DNA of 64,000 nucleotides, taken from Takifugu bimaculatus. Taxonomy: Eukaryota > Chordata > Actinopteri > Tetraodontiformes > Tetraodontidae. The notes under the pieces were generated by a model. That model was not told the DNA's origin. It saw only the letters and a list, made by a program, of their open reading frames with translations, and did not search any database. Positions 1-11,056 of this stretch are shown here, in pieces. Every line of letters starts with the position of its first letter. Position 1 is the stretch's first letter. The position numbers and the translations under genes are program-made. The DNA lies in NCBI GenBank assembly GCA_004026145.2, contig CP034984.1:14164541-14228540 (forward strand), written 5' to 3'.

Positions 1-391
1 CCAACTGTCTGTCACTTCAGTTTGAGTTCCCTAATGACATTTTTGGCTCTGCGGCTTTATCAGATCTTGGTCGATACTCCAGCAGGAATTCCGACTGCTC
101 GTCTCTCACGCACGTGTTCACAGGTGACCTGCGCTGACTTTGAACTGTTTCACCTGTGCTGGTTCCCTCGCGGTCGCAGGCCTCAGAGGAAACACCAGGA
201 AGAGCTGCAGGTTGGGATGGACAGCAGTGTCGACAACAACAAAGCAGCACTTATGATCCCTTTGATCCCCGACGTAGAAGAAGAGATTTAATTGGATATT
301 ACGTTTGATATCTGAAGAGGGAAAGCAACAACGTAGCCGATCATACAGAGATTCCAACCTGTGTGAATGGAGAAGAAGGAATGAGGGCGTT

Positions 392-425
<34 letters not shown>

Positions 426-440
426 TGGGGGGGGGGGGGG
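392..440. repeat. (GT)n microsatellite followed by a 14-base poly(G) run
   Basis: A TG repeat of about 30 bases ends in GTTTGT and is followed by 14 consecutive G at 427-440. It is pure simple sequence with no coding support. Homopolymer length in such runs is often unreliable in assemblies. Confidence 0.95.
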
Positions 441-608
441 TAACCGCAGATCAAGTTGCTGCTAAGAGCTGCTGAGACGACGTGTGAGCTGCTACGATGA
501 GCGAGCGACGCTTTTGTCTCCCGCAGACGGGAAGTGATGTAACACGAAACAAATGAAAGAGAGCGGCGTTTTGCTCAAACAGGTCGCCTGTCACACTGAC
601 AGAGGGGT

Positions 609-655
<47 letters not shown>

Positions 656-688
656 TGTGCTGTAAGTGTGTGTGTGTGTGAGTTGACA

Positions 689-722
<34 letters not shown>

Positions 723-770
723 TTGATATGTGTGTGTGTGTGTGAGTTGACGTCTGTGTGTGTGTGTGTG
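609..770. repeat. Composite (CA)n / (TG)n inverted microsatellite
   Basis: A (CA)n block at about 609-653 is followed, after a short spacer, by (TG)n blocks up to about 770. The TG blocks are separated by copies of GAGTTGA. CA followed by TG on the same strand is an inverted arrangement that could fold into a hairpin. The 'HTHTHT' and 'VCVCVC' reading frames across it are repeat artefacts. Confidence 0.92.
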
Positions 771-1130
771 GAAGCCAAATTTGGCAGGTGACACCTGAGC
801 CCAGCAGAAGCTGCCTGACCAGTTTGCTGCTGGTTCTTCCTCCAGTCTCCAGCCTCCTCTGATGCCTCAGATGGTTCCTGCTTTCACCTGGAGGTTGGAG
901 TTTAAAGCAGGAGCTCTTGGACGGTTTTATCGGTCGAGCTAAAGTCACGACGCGATTGAATGGATTAGTAACCTGAGAGGGAAACTGGTCAGACACTGGC
1001 CCAGTACAGTGCTGGGTGAGGAGCATCAACCAGGCCGTTACCCTGGCAACAGTAACAGTGTGCACCAAAGTCCATAGTATAAACAATATGGCAACACAGC
1101 ATTTGTCCCAGTATTACCGGTCCATTTATG

Positions 1131-1249
<119 letters not shown>

Positions 1250-1997
1250 CTAGGATCAAACGCCCCGGTGCTCTGTTTCAGTCCAGTCGTGCCGTCTGTG
1301 TGGTTCCGTGTTGACTGACTGTCGGTTGGTCGGGTCAGCGCCTGTGAGTGACCTTCAACCTTTGCTCCGCCCCTCCGACATCTTAAGCTGACGCTCTTCA
1401 CAGGAAGCAGTCAGAACATCAAAGACGCCCCACCAGAAAAATAACACCGACTCTTCTGGTTGAACTCGTCGGACTCAGGTAGAGACGAAAGGAAAGGCTG
1501 AGTGTGTGAGATGTTGCACCCTCTGGTGGTGAGAAGAAGAACTGCACATTTGAAGGGTCCCCTGCTCTGCTCTATCAACTCCAGGATAGATATCTTTCAT
1601 CTTCTAATTTTAAAAACTTTCTGGGATACTGTGGAAAGAAGGCGGGGCATCTATAAAGGGGCGGAGTTTTCGGTGTGGGTGGGGTATTGTGGAGAGGCGG
1701 GGCAACGTTGAGGGCGGGGCATCATGGAGGGGGACCCACTATTTATGTTGTTATTCAGTCTGAGGTGATTGTAACCATGTTGGTTGGCAGCTTAATTTAG
1801 AATAATCAATAGAGTTGAAGGTTTGTCATGATTCTTTAAGAAGAAACACATTTTCTTCGTTTCTGCAACCACACCAACCTTCGGAGGGCTGAATATGATA
1901 AATATCACATGGTTCATTTTTACACGGCGACGTCCAGCCGACCCCAACCTTAAAGCCACATATGAACCTTCAAACAGTCGTTTTGAAGTTGAATGTG

Positions 1998-2015
1998 ACA
2001 CACACATACACACAC

Positions 2016-2055
<40 letters not shown>
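1998..2055. repeat. (CA)n microsatellite
   Basis: An interrupted CA repeat with single TACA and CGCA variants. No coding signal. Confidence 0.95.
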
Positions 2056-2057
<2 letters not shown>

Positions 2058-2140
2058 GTGGTCCTGATCTGAATCTGTGTAAATTACATCTGAAACATGA
2101 CAACACGAGTTCAGACAAGAGCTCTGGTCCCCTGACTGAG

Positions 2141-2270
2141 TGACTGGTTATACTGGGACAGGGAGGATAAACAGACTGGTTATACTGGGATTGGGAGGAT
2201 TAAACAGACTGGTTATACTGGGATTGGGAGGATAAACAGACTGGTTACACTGGGACTGGTTAACCCCCAT
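2141..2270. repeat. Short tandem repeat, about 33-bp unit, roughly 3.5 copies
   Basis: Successive copies share the words GACTGGTTATACTGGGA and GGGAGGATAAACA with small differences (one copy has an extra T, the last has TTACACTGG). This is a low-copy minisatellite in intergenic DNA. Confidence 0.85.
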
Positions 2271-2280
2271 AAATAGACTG

Positions 2281-3842
2281 GTTAACCCGCTAGGCTCTCT
2301 AGGCTTAGATAACTGCTTTACGTTAAATATAAGGATAAATGATGATGCAGCTTTGCTGAATTAATTATTTCATTGATTCCATGAAGATGATTTTATTTTC
2401 TGCTGAGCTAAACCATCAGCTGACTTTAACAACCTTCATTCCCTCTTTTATAAAGCATAAATATAAATCATTTGGCCTTCGTGATTTCCCCAGTGATCCT
2501 CCCGCTTTATTCAGGGATTAATTTATATTCCCGGGAGCCGTAATTACAGAGCTGGAGGGTCTGATTCTCCCGCTGGTTGTGCTGTGAACGCCTGCATTGT
2601 GGGAATGTGAGCAGCAGTTTTTGGGACTGTCGTTGGTTCTCAGGAACGTCTCTGGATGAACAAACAAACGCAGCTTCATACAAAAGGCCGGCTTATGGGC
2701 GAGGCAGCCGGATCAAGGAACCAAGTGAGAAAGGTGGGATCTCCACCGGGACCACCACCGGGAAGGGGAACATCAGATTTACAGGATTCAGCGTTCTCCT
2801 GGGAAACCAGCGGGTTCTGACGCACCGTTACTGGTTCTACTGGGAATGAACAAGCCTGAGAAAAGGAAGCGAAGCGTTTCACACATTCAAACTTCAGCAG
2901 CTGCACAGATGTTTAATTCATCTAAAGTCATTAAAGATGAGAGAATTCAAAACACAGATATTAAAAGACAGTGAAAACCCAGGAAGGATGTTCTGAGACG
3001 GTTAACTTTGTGTTCATGTATAAATCCAAATGTGAGGGTCAGAATCATCTGCCGTCCTTTATATTTTAGACAATTTATTCTATATTTAATTCATAAAATG
3101 AGACCAGGTTTCTAAAAGAAACCACTTGATTTCAAAAAGACCTAATATTTGACCAGCATTTAATGTTGTTTTGCAATAAGGACGATAAAGAGAAAACGTA
3201 AGTGTCTAAAAACACATTTATCTGAAGTGTTTACAGAGATTAGCTGCAGATTTCTGCTGCCTGGAATTCAGATTATAGTTTAAACAGAATAACTGAGGTT
3301 TGCAAGTTCCCACCTGGGTCTAAAACGTCTTCCTTTCCAAACCTTGAATCCCAGACTGATGTTTTCCAGGATGGTGTGAAGATGCAGGTCTGTGGGACCC
3401 CGGCCTGGAATAAGACGTCAGCTTAGAGAGATTAGAGTTAAAGAGCGGTTGGACGTGTGGAGCCCCCCCCCAGCAGCAGCTCCCATCAGATGGGCCCGAG
3501 CTGGTGCAGGAAACAGGCCGTTTAGCAGTAATCCCCCTCCTCGCTCCGCTGGAGACGCCGTCCAGCTGCCTCACATTCCCACATCTACAGACAACGTAAG
3601 GAAATCACGGGAGGCAGCGATTACTGGGACCTGGACCTTTCACTGTCCGGCTGTTCATACAGGCGCTTCACAAGCAGCCGGGCAAGATGATGGACGACAG
3701 AGTATCAGGAAAAGGGAAAAATCTGGGAAAAATCTGGGGGAAATCTGGGAATAATCTGGGAAAAATCTGGGGAAAATGATGCAGCACATGATTGACTGAA
3801 GGGCTGAAAACAGGCTGACAGAGCAGCTGAGTCAGCGTCTGA
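2281..3842. other. Intergenic, no gene recognised
   Basis: The stretch is AT-rich with mixed composition and no reading frame that looks protein-coding. I see no tRNA or rRNA and no clear transposon ends. Confidence 0.5.
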
Positions 3843-4385
3843 GAATGAGGGGACAGAGGGAGGGAGGGAGACTGGGGAGAGGGAGGGGGGAGGGAGGGAG
3901 AGAGGAGGGAGGAGAGGGGAGGGAGGGAGAAGGAAGATGGAGGGGGAAGAGGGAGGGAGGGGAGAGAGGGAGAGGGAGAGGGGAGAGAGAGGGGGGAGGG
4001 GAGGGAGGGAGGGAGGGAGACTGGGAGAGGGAGGGAGAGAAGAAAGAGGGGGGAGAGGAGAGGAGAGAGGAGGGAGGGAGGGGAGAGAGGGAGACTGGGG
4101 GAGAGGGAGAGAGAGGGGGAGAGGAGGGAGAGAGAAAGGGAGGGAGGAAGGGAGGGAGAGTGGGAGGGGAGGGAGAGAGAGGGGGAGGGAGGGAGAGAAG
4201 GAAAGAGGGAGGGAGAGAGAGGGAGGAAGGAAGGAAGGAAGGAAGGAAGGAAGAAGGAAGGAAGGAAGGAAGGAAGGAAGAGAGGGAGAGGAGAGAGAGG
4301 GAGGAAGGGAGGGAGGGAGGAAGGAAGAGAGGGAGAGGGAGAGAGGGAGGGAGGAAGGGAGGAAGGGAAGGAGAGAGGGGAGAGA
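3843..4385. repeat. Polypurine GGGA/GGA/GGAA tract of about 540 bp
   Basis: The + strand is almost entirely G and A (GGGAGGGA, GGAAGGAA and AGAGGGAG words) with only isolated C or T. Both strands stay open over hundreds of bases, as R/G/E/K on + and S/L/P on -, which is expected for a purine-pyrimidine repeat and not evidence of a protein. Mirror-symmetric purine tracts of this kind can adopt triplex (H-DNA) structure. Confidence 0.93.
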
Positions 4386-4474
4386 GAATGTAGAAAATGA
4401 GTCTGTTAAATCATATCTGATAAATAGTTCAGTGTCAGACCACACACATGGATGAACAGATAGACACGGCTGCA

Positions 4475-4516
4475 TGCACACACCCACCCATACACGCACA
4501 CACACACACACACACA

Positions 4517-4549
<33 letters not shown>

Positions 4550-4556
4550 ACCCACG

Positions 4557-4594
<38 letters not shown>
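4475..4594. repeat. (CA)n microsatellite with CCCA/CGCA interruptions
   Basis: About 120 bases of CA dinucleotides broken by ACACTCAC, CACCCACCCACGCACG and similar words. Confidence 0.95.
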
Positions 4595-4597
<3 letters not shown>

Positions 4598-4901
4598 GGC
4601 TGGGTGGGCTTGGTTGCTGGAGGCCAAAGTTGTAACTGACAACACCCAGAGAGTAATTACAAGTGTAATCATCTAAACACACATCACAATTTATGAGTCG
4701 GCTGAAAAGTCCGAGCTCAAATCTACAAAAACCATTAAACGCTGTCGCTTCACCAGGAATCAGCTCTAAAACTGGGAAGGGCTGAAAATGGTGAGTTTTT
4801 AAGTCCCTGGGTGAGTTTGTCACGACTAAACATCAAAACTTAGTTAAACTGTGAGAACAGAGATGACGTCACCAGCGGTGGCCCTGTAATGCTCAACACC
4901 G

Positions 4902-4915
4902 CCTGTAGGGGGCAG
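4902..4915 (+). promoter_or_regulatory. CTCF-type insulator motif (candidate)
   Basis: CCTGTAGGGGGCAG fits the vertebrate CTCF core pattern (CC, A/T, G/C, C/T, AG, G/A, G/T, GGC, A/G, G/C) at every position. This is a motif match only; occupancy is not shown. A second full match in the same orientation lies at 35643. Confidence 0.4.
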
Positions 4916-6940
4916 CGCAGGCCGCCGCTTTCTGTCCGATCCTCGTTCTGGGAACAAATAATCTCCAAAATATTCTTATGGATGATAAATAGGAGATCAA
5001 CACAACAAAACAACAACTGGTTCATTAGCGTTTATCACAGTTATAGTCGATTTCTGAGATAATGTTTAACTTACACACTATGATGTGATTCTTATCTCAT
5101 GATCATGTGAAAATGCCTCATAATTACAAGATAAAATCTCATAATTATTTTTCATTGCATCACTTCCAGTAATTATAAGATATGCATCTCATCTCACCAT
5201 CTGATTGATCTGTTGTCCTAGCAACAGCTTTAGAACGACGTGTTCCATTAATGGTCCTCTGGATTTATGAGCAGTTACGTCCTCAGTTTAACACTGTGGA
5301 ATGTAAATATCAGAGATATAAATGTATAGATGTGCATTCAGCTTCACTTTTCAACATTGTCACACAACAGCGATCAGCCACCTACGGATCAAACTGGTGG
5401 TTTCTGAACTCTGGGATCTTTGATCCAGAGTCTTTCTCATCATCCTGAGATCTTCTCATCATTAGAAGATCCTGATGTGACGTCTTTCCTACTAATTATG
5501 AGATTGTCTGTGTAAATATTGATGGATAAAGGCTCCAAACAGGAGTCAGAAAGCACTTTAATGGGTCAGACTGGCCTGTTTCGCTTATTTACCTGGAGAA
5601 AAGATGATGTGGGAATGATTTAAACAGGAATTCACAGGTTTCTGGTGGAACCTCCATCAAACCTGATGAGACGAATAATTTAGAAGCGGAGACGTGAACG
5701 ACCTCAGCTGAACCGTGTGATGGAGCCTCTGGAAGGTCTCGCGTCCTCTCGGCTTCTTCCCAAACCTGAATCAGACAAATAAAAGTTTCCCTGACGACGG
5801 CTGTGTTTCACCGCAGGATCATTCCGCCCCGACACGCCGGCCGAGGAGAAGCAGAGCTCCGCTGGCAGCCCGAGAGAAGCTCCAGGTTCGGTTTGTCTGG
5901 ACACGAAACAAGCGAACGGTGCCAAGACACACGCACGCGCACGCACGCACACACACACACAGCACAGGTGGAAGTCAGGCTGTAATATTCACTTCAACAC
6001 GTGGAGGGAAACGTGCACAACACAGCAATTACTGACTTTAGCCGCGTTAGACGCAGCTCAGACGTGTTTGGCAGGAGCGGCGGCGGCCTGAACCGGGTCT
6101 GGGAACAGAACAGCTGCACTCGGGCCCACGGTTGCATCACATCTGACAGAGGGAACAATCAGACGCTCTTGCAAAACAGTTTTCATCACGGTTGGAAATT
6201 GGAGGTTCATTTCAGGGAGCGGAAACGTGTTTCCCTCCCAAAACGTTCTGCAGGTGAGCCTCAATCTTTTCTCACCTTTCTAATGAAGCCTGCAGGGCCT
6301 GGGGGGTGTCTGCCGTCTGGTTCTGCTCGTGTCTGAGCGCTTTCCTGTGTCAGAGGGAGATGAAGACAGACAGCAGCTGCAGGAGGTTCTGCTGCACCTC
6401 CGTATCCGTCAGATGTAGCCCCTGCTACCCCCAGGTGCCCCCACAAACTGCTCCCCCAGCTGCTGCGGGTCAGCTGACCAGCCATGAAAGCAACATGCAG
6501 GAAGGCTGACGACTCCAGTTAGCATCTGGCAACATTCTGCAGTTAGCACCCAGCGGGTGATGCCACCAAGAACCGACTGGTTTCCAGCATCCTGCCAGCG
6601 CATCGCACATGCTAACAGACGGAATCGGCGGAAGAGGGAAGCGACTGCTAGCGCTCAGTGTTGCAGAGGCCAGGAGCAGGGACCATCGAGACCTCTAACA
6701 CCGCTGTTGTGTTCAGGTCTTAGATCAGGGGAGTTCTGAAAGTCCCGGAGGTCGAAAACCTCCCTTAACCTCAATTTATTAACGTGTTGTTGAAGAATGT
6801 GGAGGGTTGTAAACAAACGTCTCAGAATGTGTTTACTTTCCTGCTTTCACATTCCCGGAACTGTGGAACAGGAGGATGGACTGTACTCCCACATGTGTTC
6901 TGCTGCATATCTCCTTGATTTATGTCTCCTCTCCTCAAGC
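4916..6940. other. Intergenic upstream of cfd, no gene recognised
   Basis: This is non-repetitive sequence apart from a short (CA)n with CGCA variants near 5930-5961. Reading frames are short and lack protein-like composition or paired splice signals. The part next to 6940 presumably holds distal promoter elements of the complement factor D gene. Confidence 0.5.
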
Positions 6941-6947
6941 TGGAGCC

Positions 6948-6954
6948 TTTAAAA
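6948..6954 (+). promoter_or_regulatory. TATA-like box of the cfd promoter (candidate)
   Basis: TTTAAAA lies 43 bases upstream of the cfd start codon, which would put transcription start around 6978 with a very short 5' leader. It is the only TATA-like word in the near upstream region. Confidence 0.4.
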
Positions 6955-6996
6955 CGCCGCCGTTGCTGGATCTGACTTCATTCAAGAGACACCAAG

Positions 6997-8188
6997 ATGT
7001 TGGAGAAGCACGCGCGTGTGGCTGCCGCTGTCTTCGTCCTCGCCTTCGTTTCCCACAGTGAGCGACTCGCCGCTGGTTCCTCATGCCCGTGTCCGTGTTT
7101 GTGTGTCCTTCTCTGTATTTGTGGTTTCAGGTGAGGGAATCATTGGCGGCAGAGAGGCGACGGCGCATTCTCGGCCCTACATGGCGTCCATACAGGTGCC
7201 CGAAGGCGAGAGCATGAAACACGAGTGTGGAGGGTTTGTGGTGGCGGATCAGTGGGTGATGACGGCGGTCCACTGCCTGCCGACGGGGTGAGAAGATCTT
7301 CTTCTAAATAGGACGTTTTTGCTAAACCAGCCTTGTTGCTAACCGTCGTTTTCCATCCGTGCGATTTGTTTTTCAGGCCGAACGGACGGAAGGTGGTCCT
7401 GGGGGTCCATTCTCTGAGCCAAGCCGAGGACACCAAACAGACATTTGATATTCTGGAGCTGCACAATCACCCAGACTACAACACGCTGAACTATGACAAC
7501 GACATCGCGCTGATCAAAGTGAGTCTGGTTGTCTTTCATCTCCAGCTGAGGGAGCCATCTCACATCTGAAGCTCTGCTCTGCAGCTGGACCGACCTTTCA
7601 ACGCCTCCCACGCCGTCCAAAGTGTGGAATACCTGCGGGAGGGGGGCACCAACCCCGGCACCAACGCGGCGGTGGAGACGGCCGGCTGGGGGTCGGTGGA
7701 CAACCTGGGGATCAGGCCCGACAAGCTGAAGGAGGTGGTCCTGGAGGTGGTCAGCTCCGCCCGGTGCAAACGCAGCGACTACTTTGGCAAAAAGTTCACA
7801 AACAACATGTTGTGCGCGCACAAGATTTGTGAGGATCCCTGCGATAAGCCGTTCAGGAAGGAGGACAGCTGCGACGTGAGTTGGACCGGAGTGTCTCGGC
7901 ATTCCAGGCGGATTTAACCGCCAATGTTTCGGAATAATTTGAGCTGTTTTATAGTCAAAACAGTTCTTTGGGACCTTGATTGTGGACTCGATGCTCCTTG
8001 TGTTCCAGGGTGACTCTGGAGGCCCGCTGCTCTACAACGGCGTGGCCGTGGGCATCACATCCAACGGTGGGAAGAAGTGCGGCCAGCTGAAGAAGCCTGG
8101 AGTCTACACCATCATCTCCCACTACACTGCCTGGGTGGACCGGGTCATGGCCGAGGAACCGGCTCCAACAGAGGCTCCCAGCAGCTAA
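6997..8188 (+). CDS. cfd: Complement factor D (adipsin) serine protease, 5 exons
   Basis: Secreted S1 protease that cleaves factor B bound to C3b, forming the alternative-pathway C3 convertase. Exons are 6997-7057, 7131-7287, 7377-7518, 7585-7875 and 8009-8188, all with GT-AG introns and compatible phases, giving 276 aa. A signal peptide covers about residues 1-20. The mature chain starts IIGG at residue 24. The triad is His68 (in TAVHC, not the usual TAAHC), Asp115 (NDIALIK) and Ser220 (GDSGGP). Asp214, six residues before the serine, is the S1-pocket aspartate. The end (KKPGVYT, AWVDRVMA) closely resembles mammalian factor D (KKPGIYT, AWIDSVLA), which separates it from other S1 proteases. 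Oddities: no Arg/Lys precedes IIGG, and an inserted loop with two extra cysteines (CEDPC) lies before the S1 region. ATG context is CCAAGATGT. Confidence 0.88.
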
Positions 8189-8701
8189 AGAGCATCTGAG
8201 AACCAACCAATGTATTCAAACATCGACCCTATTTACTTCTGTTTGTCTGTTTTGGCTTCACTAACATGTAAATCTGCCAGTTTGATGCTGTCTTAACTGA
8301 AATCATGTGTAAGAACCAACCCAGTGGATCTTTAGCAACATCCTGGTATTGTTGGCACCAGCTGATGGATCCTGTTTACACATGATGAGATATGAAAGAG
8401 TAAATATAAAAACTGATAATGTCTCGTTCTTGCGTCCAGATGTGAGTAAAACCTGTCAGCCAGGCTTCTCTTCTCTTCTCTGCACAAATGGAAAAGATCA
8501 AATCTTCAGTTTAGTTAAAAAAAAAATTCTTTCATTTATTGGGAATTTAATGCTTGCTGCTTTACATCCTCGGAGATGTAGCACAAACTTCGCACCGTGA
8601 ACCTTCTCAAACTGCTGCTCCCCATTTAGAAGCTGGTGGAAGCGGCGATGCTTCAGGCTGTGATTAATGAGAAAAGTAGCCAGGCCTGACCCGAGTCAGT
8701 G
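8189..8701. other. 3' flank of cfd and intergenic sequence
   Basis: This region probably contains the cfd 3' UTR. I see no canonical AATAAA on the + strand here, so the cfd cleavage site is not located. Nothing else is recognisable. Confidence 0.4.
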
Positions 8702-8707
8702 TTTATT
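8702..8707 (-). terminator. Candidate polyadenylation signal of the GIMAP-like gene
   Basis: TTTATT on the + strand is AATAAA on the minus strand, about 245 bases past the GIMAP-like stop codon. Confidence 0.4.
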
Positions 8708-8949
8708 AGACTCCAAACAGGGACATAAATCCTGAACATCAACACAACGGCGTCGTTTGGGAGGGAACCAGAAATTCCGGAGCAAACTTCTCCAGAGTGG
8801 TTTTCTCCTCCAATCAGGTCTCGGTGATGTCGCCACCTGCCGGCCATTAAAGGCATTTTCACAAGAATGCACAATACATCTGTAATATAATAAACCAAAA
8901 TCAGAGGGAATTTGCGAATAAATGTAGAAAAAGAGCTTTGAAAAGAGCT

Positions 8950-11056
8950 TTATTTCCTCAGAAGGGAGTTCCCTTCCGGCGCCCCCTCTTTCCGCCCCTC
9001 CATCTGTCTCTTCCGCTCCTGCAGCTCCTGCACTGGAAACCTCCTGGTGTTGTAGGGTCGACCTCCGAACGCCGCCGCCAGTTTGTTGATTCCAGCCAGC
9101 AGCTCTTTCACCTGCGGGTAGCTCAGAGCATTCTGGGACTTGGTGACGTTCAGCTCGTAATAGCGGCTCCCACATTTCTGGACCACCCCCTGGAGGGTGG
9201 CGTGGGCTCCGGCCACGAAATCGCTGATCCTCGGGGGCCTCTGCCCGCCGCCATCGAGGCGAACGAAGAGGACGATGCTGTGCTCCACGGAGTCCCGCCC
9301 AAAGACCTTCTGCACGTGCGCCAGCATGTTGCTCTCGCCCTGGGTGAAGCGCCCCACTTGGAGCACCAGCAGGAAGACGTGGGGTCCAGGCAGGGACAAA
9401 GCCAAGCAGTCCTTGACCAGCTCCAGGTTTTCCATCCCATCCTCGTCCCACATCTCAGGGGTGTCCACCAGGACTGAGCTGCCGTCCCTCTGCAAACACC
9501 TTCTTTCTGTCACAGGCCAGGGTGGCCTGAGGGGCTTCAGGTCGCGACTCACTGACCGAGTAGTGACCACCCGCTCGCTCCAGGATCAGGTTCAGGGCCG
9601 AAGTCTTCCCACATCCAGAGAGGCCCAACAGGACGACCGACGTCTTCTTTGCATCGTTACCTTAAAGCACACACAAAAAGTTAAATCAGCTTGTAGATAA
9701 TGAATTATCATAAAAAAACAACTAACAAGTTTTTAGTGTTTGTTTTCGTTTCTGTCAGTAAAAACTAAAGTAACGTACTGTATATTAGAAAATGACAAGT
9801 AGAAAACACGTCAATCACCTTAATGCAATATTATATGTACTTTACATTATTCTGAAAATATTTACACCCGTGATCAACAACTGCTGTTAGATAAATGTGC
9901 TTGTTTACGCTCCATAAATTATTGGTTCCGATTCTACGTAAACAGCGCCCGTGTGTTCCTCTGCTGACCTCTAGTGGTCAAAGATGGGAGGAGCACCAGC
10001 TGCTAAAACTAATGTGCTCATGAATGAAATAAAACGAGCTTTTCTTTTAGTTCAACGTATTTGAAGCAATAATAAAAATGACAATAAGTTACATTTGTGT
10101 CAAAGAAGTTACCTTCACTCATCTGGCGCTGCAGCATGGCTCTGTGGCTCACCACGGCCTCCTCCAGACTCTCTCGCTTTGACTCGTGTTTTTTCCTCTC
10201 GGCTATCTCTTTCTTCCTTTCCTCAGCATGTTTCACCTTCAGTGCTTCCATCTCTCTGGCTCTCCTGTCCTCCTGGTACCTCGCCAGCTCCTCGAAGGCT
10301 TGTCCCTTCACTTCGGCCTCCTGCACCTTCTGCCTCAGCATTTTCATGGACGACTCGTCTGTGCTGCTCCGCTTCGCCGCGGCCAGCGCGGCCTCGCTGT
10401 AGCCCGTGCCGCCGTGCTCGGTCAGCGTGAGGTCGACCATCTCGAACAGCGGCCTCAGACCGTCGCCAGCTCCGGCCGCGCTGACTCTGCAGTATCTTCC
10501 GTCGCAGGTGTTTATCAGCTCCATGAGACTGTCGTCCAGCGTGTCGACAATTTTTACGTTTTCCAGAGAGAGAACCACCAAGAACTTCAAAGCTTCAGCT
10601 CCAAAATGTGCCTGCAGGATTTCCATCATTCTTCGTTCCCTTTTTGAATAAAATCCACCTTCAATCAGCAGCACAAATATACAGACTCCATCTTTGCAGG
10701 ACCTAAAGCAGCCCTCTATTTCCCGGCCGATGTTCTCCTCGCTCATATCTTGCTTTAGCTCAGCGTAGCGCAGACAGAGGGAGCGATGCTCCACTGTCAG
10801 CTCGCACACCTGGCTGGAGCCCTGAGAACTGAAGCTACACTGCAGATGGTTCCCTGAGCTGCCCTGAAGCAGAGCCTTCAAACAGAGCCACTGTTCTGCT
10901 GTGGACAGCACCACCACCTCCGGCCCGGGGCTCCTCACGCCGTCTGACAAGCGCAACATTTCACACGAATCTGCAACATTAAAATGTATCCGTCAACAGC
11001 AACGCCATCTTTTCTAAGAGAAAGCCTTCTACGGAGAAGTACTCACCGTGCTGCAT
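8950..11056 (-). CDS. GIMAP8-like AIG1-family GTPase with two G domains; last exon frameshifted
   Basis: Immune-associated nucleotide-binding protein of the AIG1/GIMAP family. Exons on the minus strand are 11056-11047 (MQH plus one base), 10970-10113 and 9660-8950. The first joins as MQH|DSCEMLRL, and both introns are GT-AG. Exon 2 holds a degenerate AIG1 domain that has lost its P-loop but keeps the FGAEALKFLVVL segment, followed by a charged coiled coil (about residues 195-285, rich in K/E/R). Exon 3 begins with a good P-loop, GLSGCGKT (residues 302-309), then VLVDTPEMW (G3 region) and IVLFVRLDG. The P-loop frame and the VLVDTP frame differ by one base: read straight, translation stops at 9455-9457. 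With one base removed somewhere in 9484-9515 the product would be about 525 aa. It may be a pseudogene, a polymorphism or an assembly error. Family assignment is firm; orthology to GIMAP8 rests on the multi-domain layout. Confidence 0.75.

Noticed and set aside
22..291. Possible terminal exon of a gene entering from the left edge (ending ALMIPLIPDVEEEI)
   Set aside because: The C-terminal part is protein-like and follows a plausible acceptor near 179, but no upstream exon in the window joins in phase and no family is recognised.
3705..4517. 270-aa Ser/Leu/Pro frame on the minus strand
   Set aside because: It is the complement of the polypurine tract; composition is dictated by the repeat.
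9488..9497. 10-base GT...AG 'intron' in the GIMAP-like exon that would restore frame
   Set aside because: Far below the minimum spliceosomal intron length; a one-base indel is simpler.
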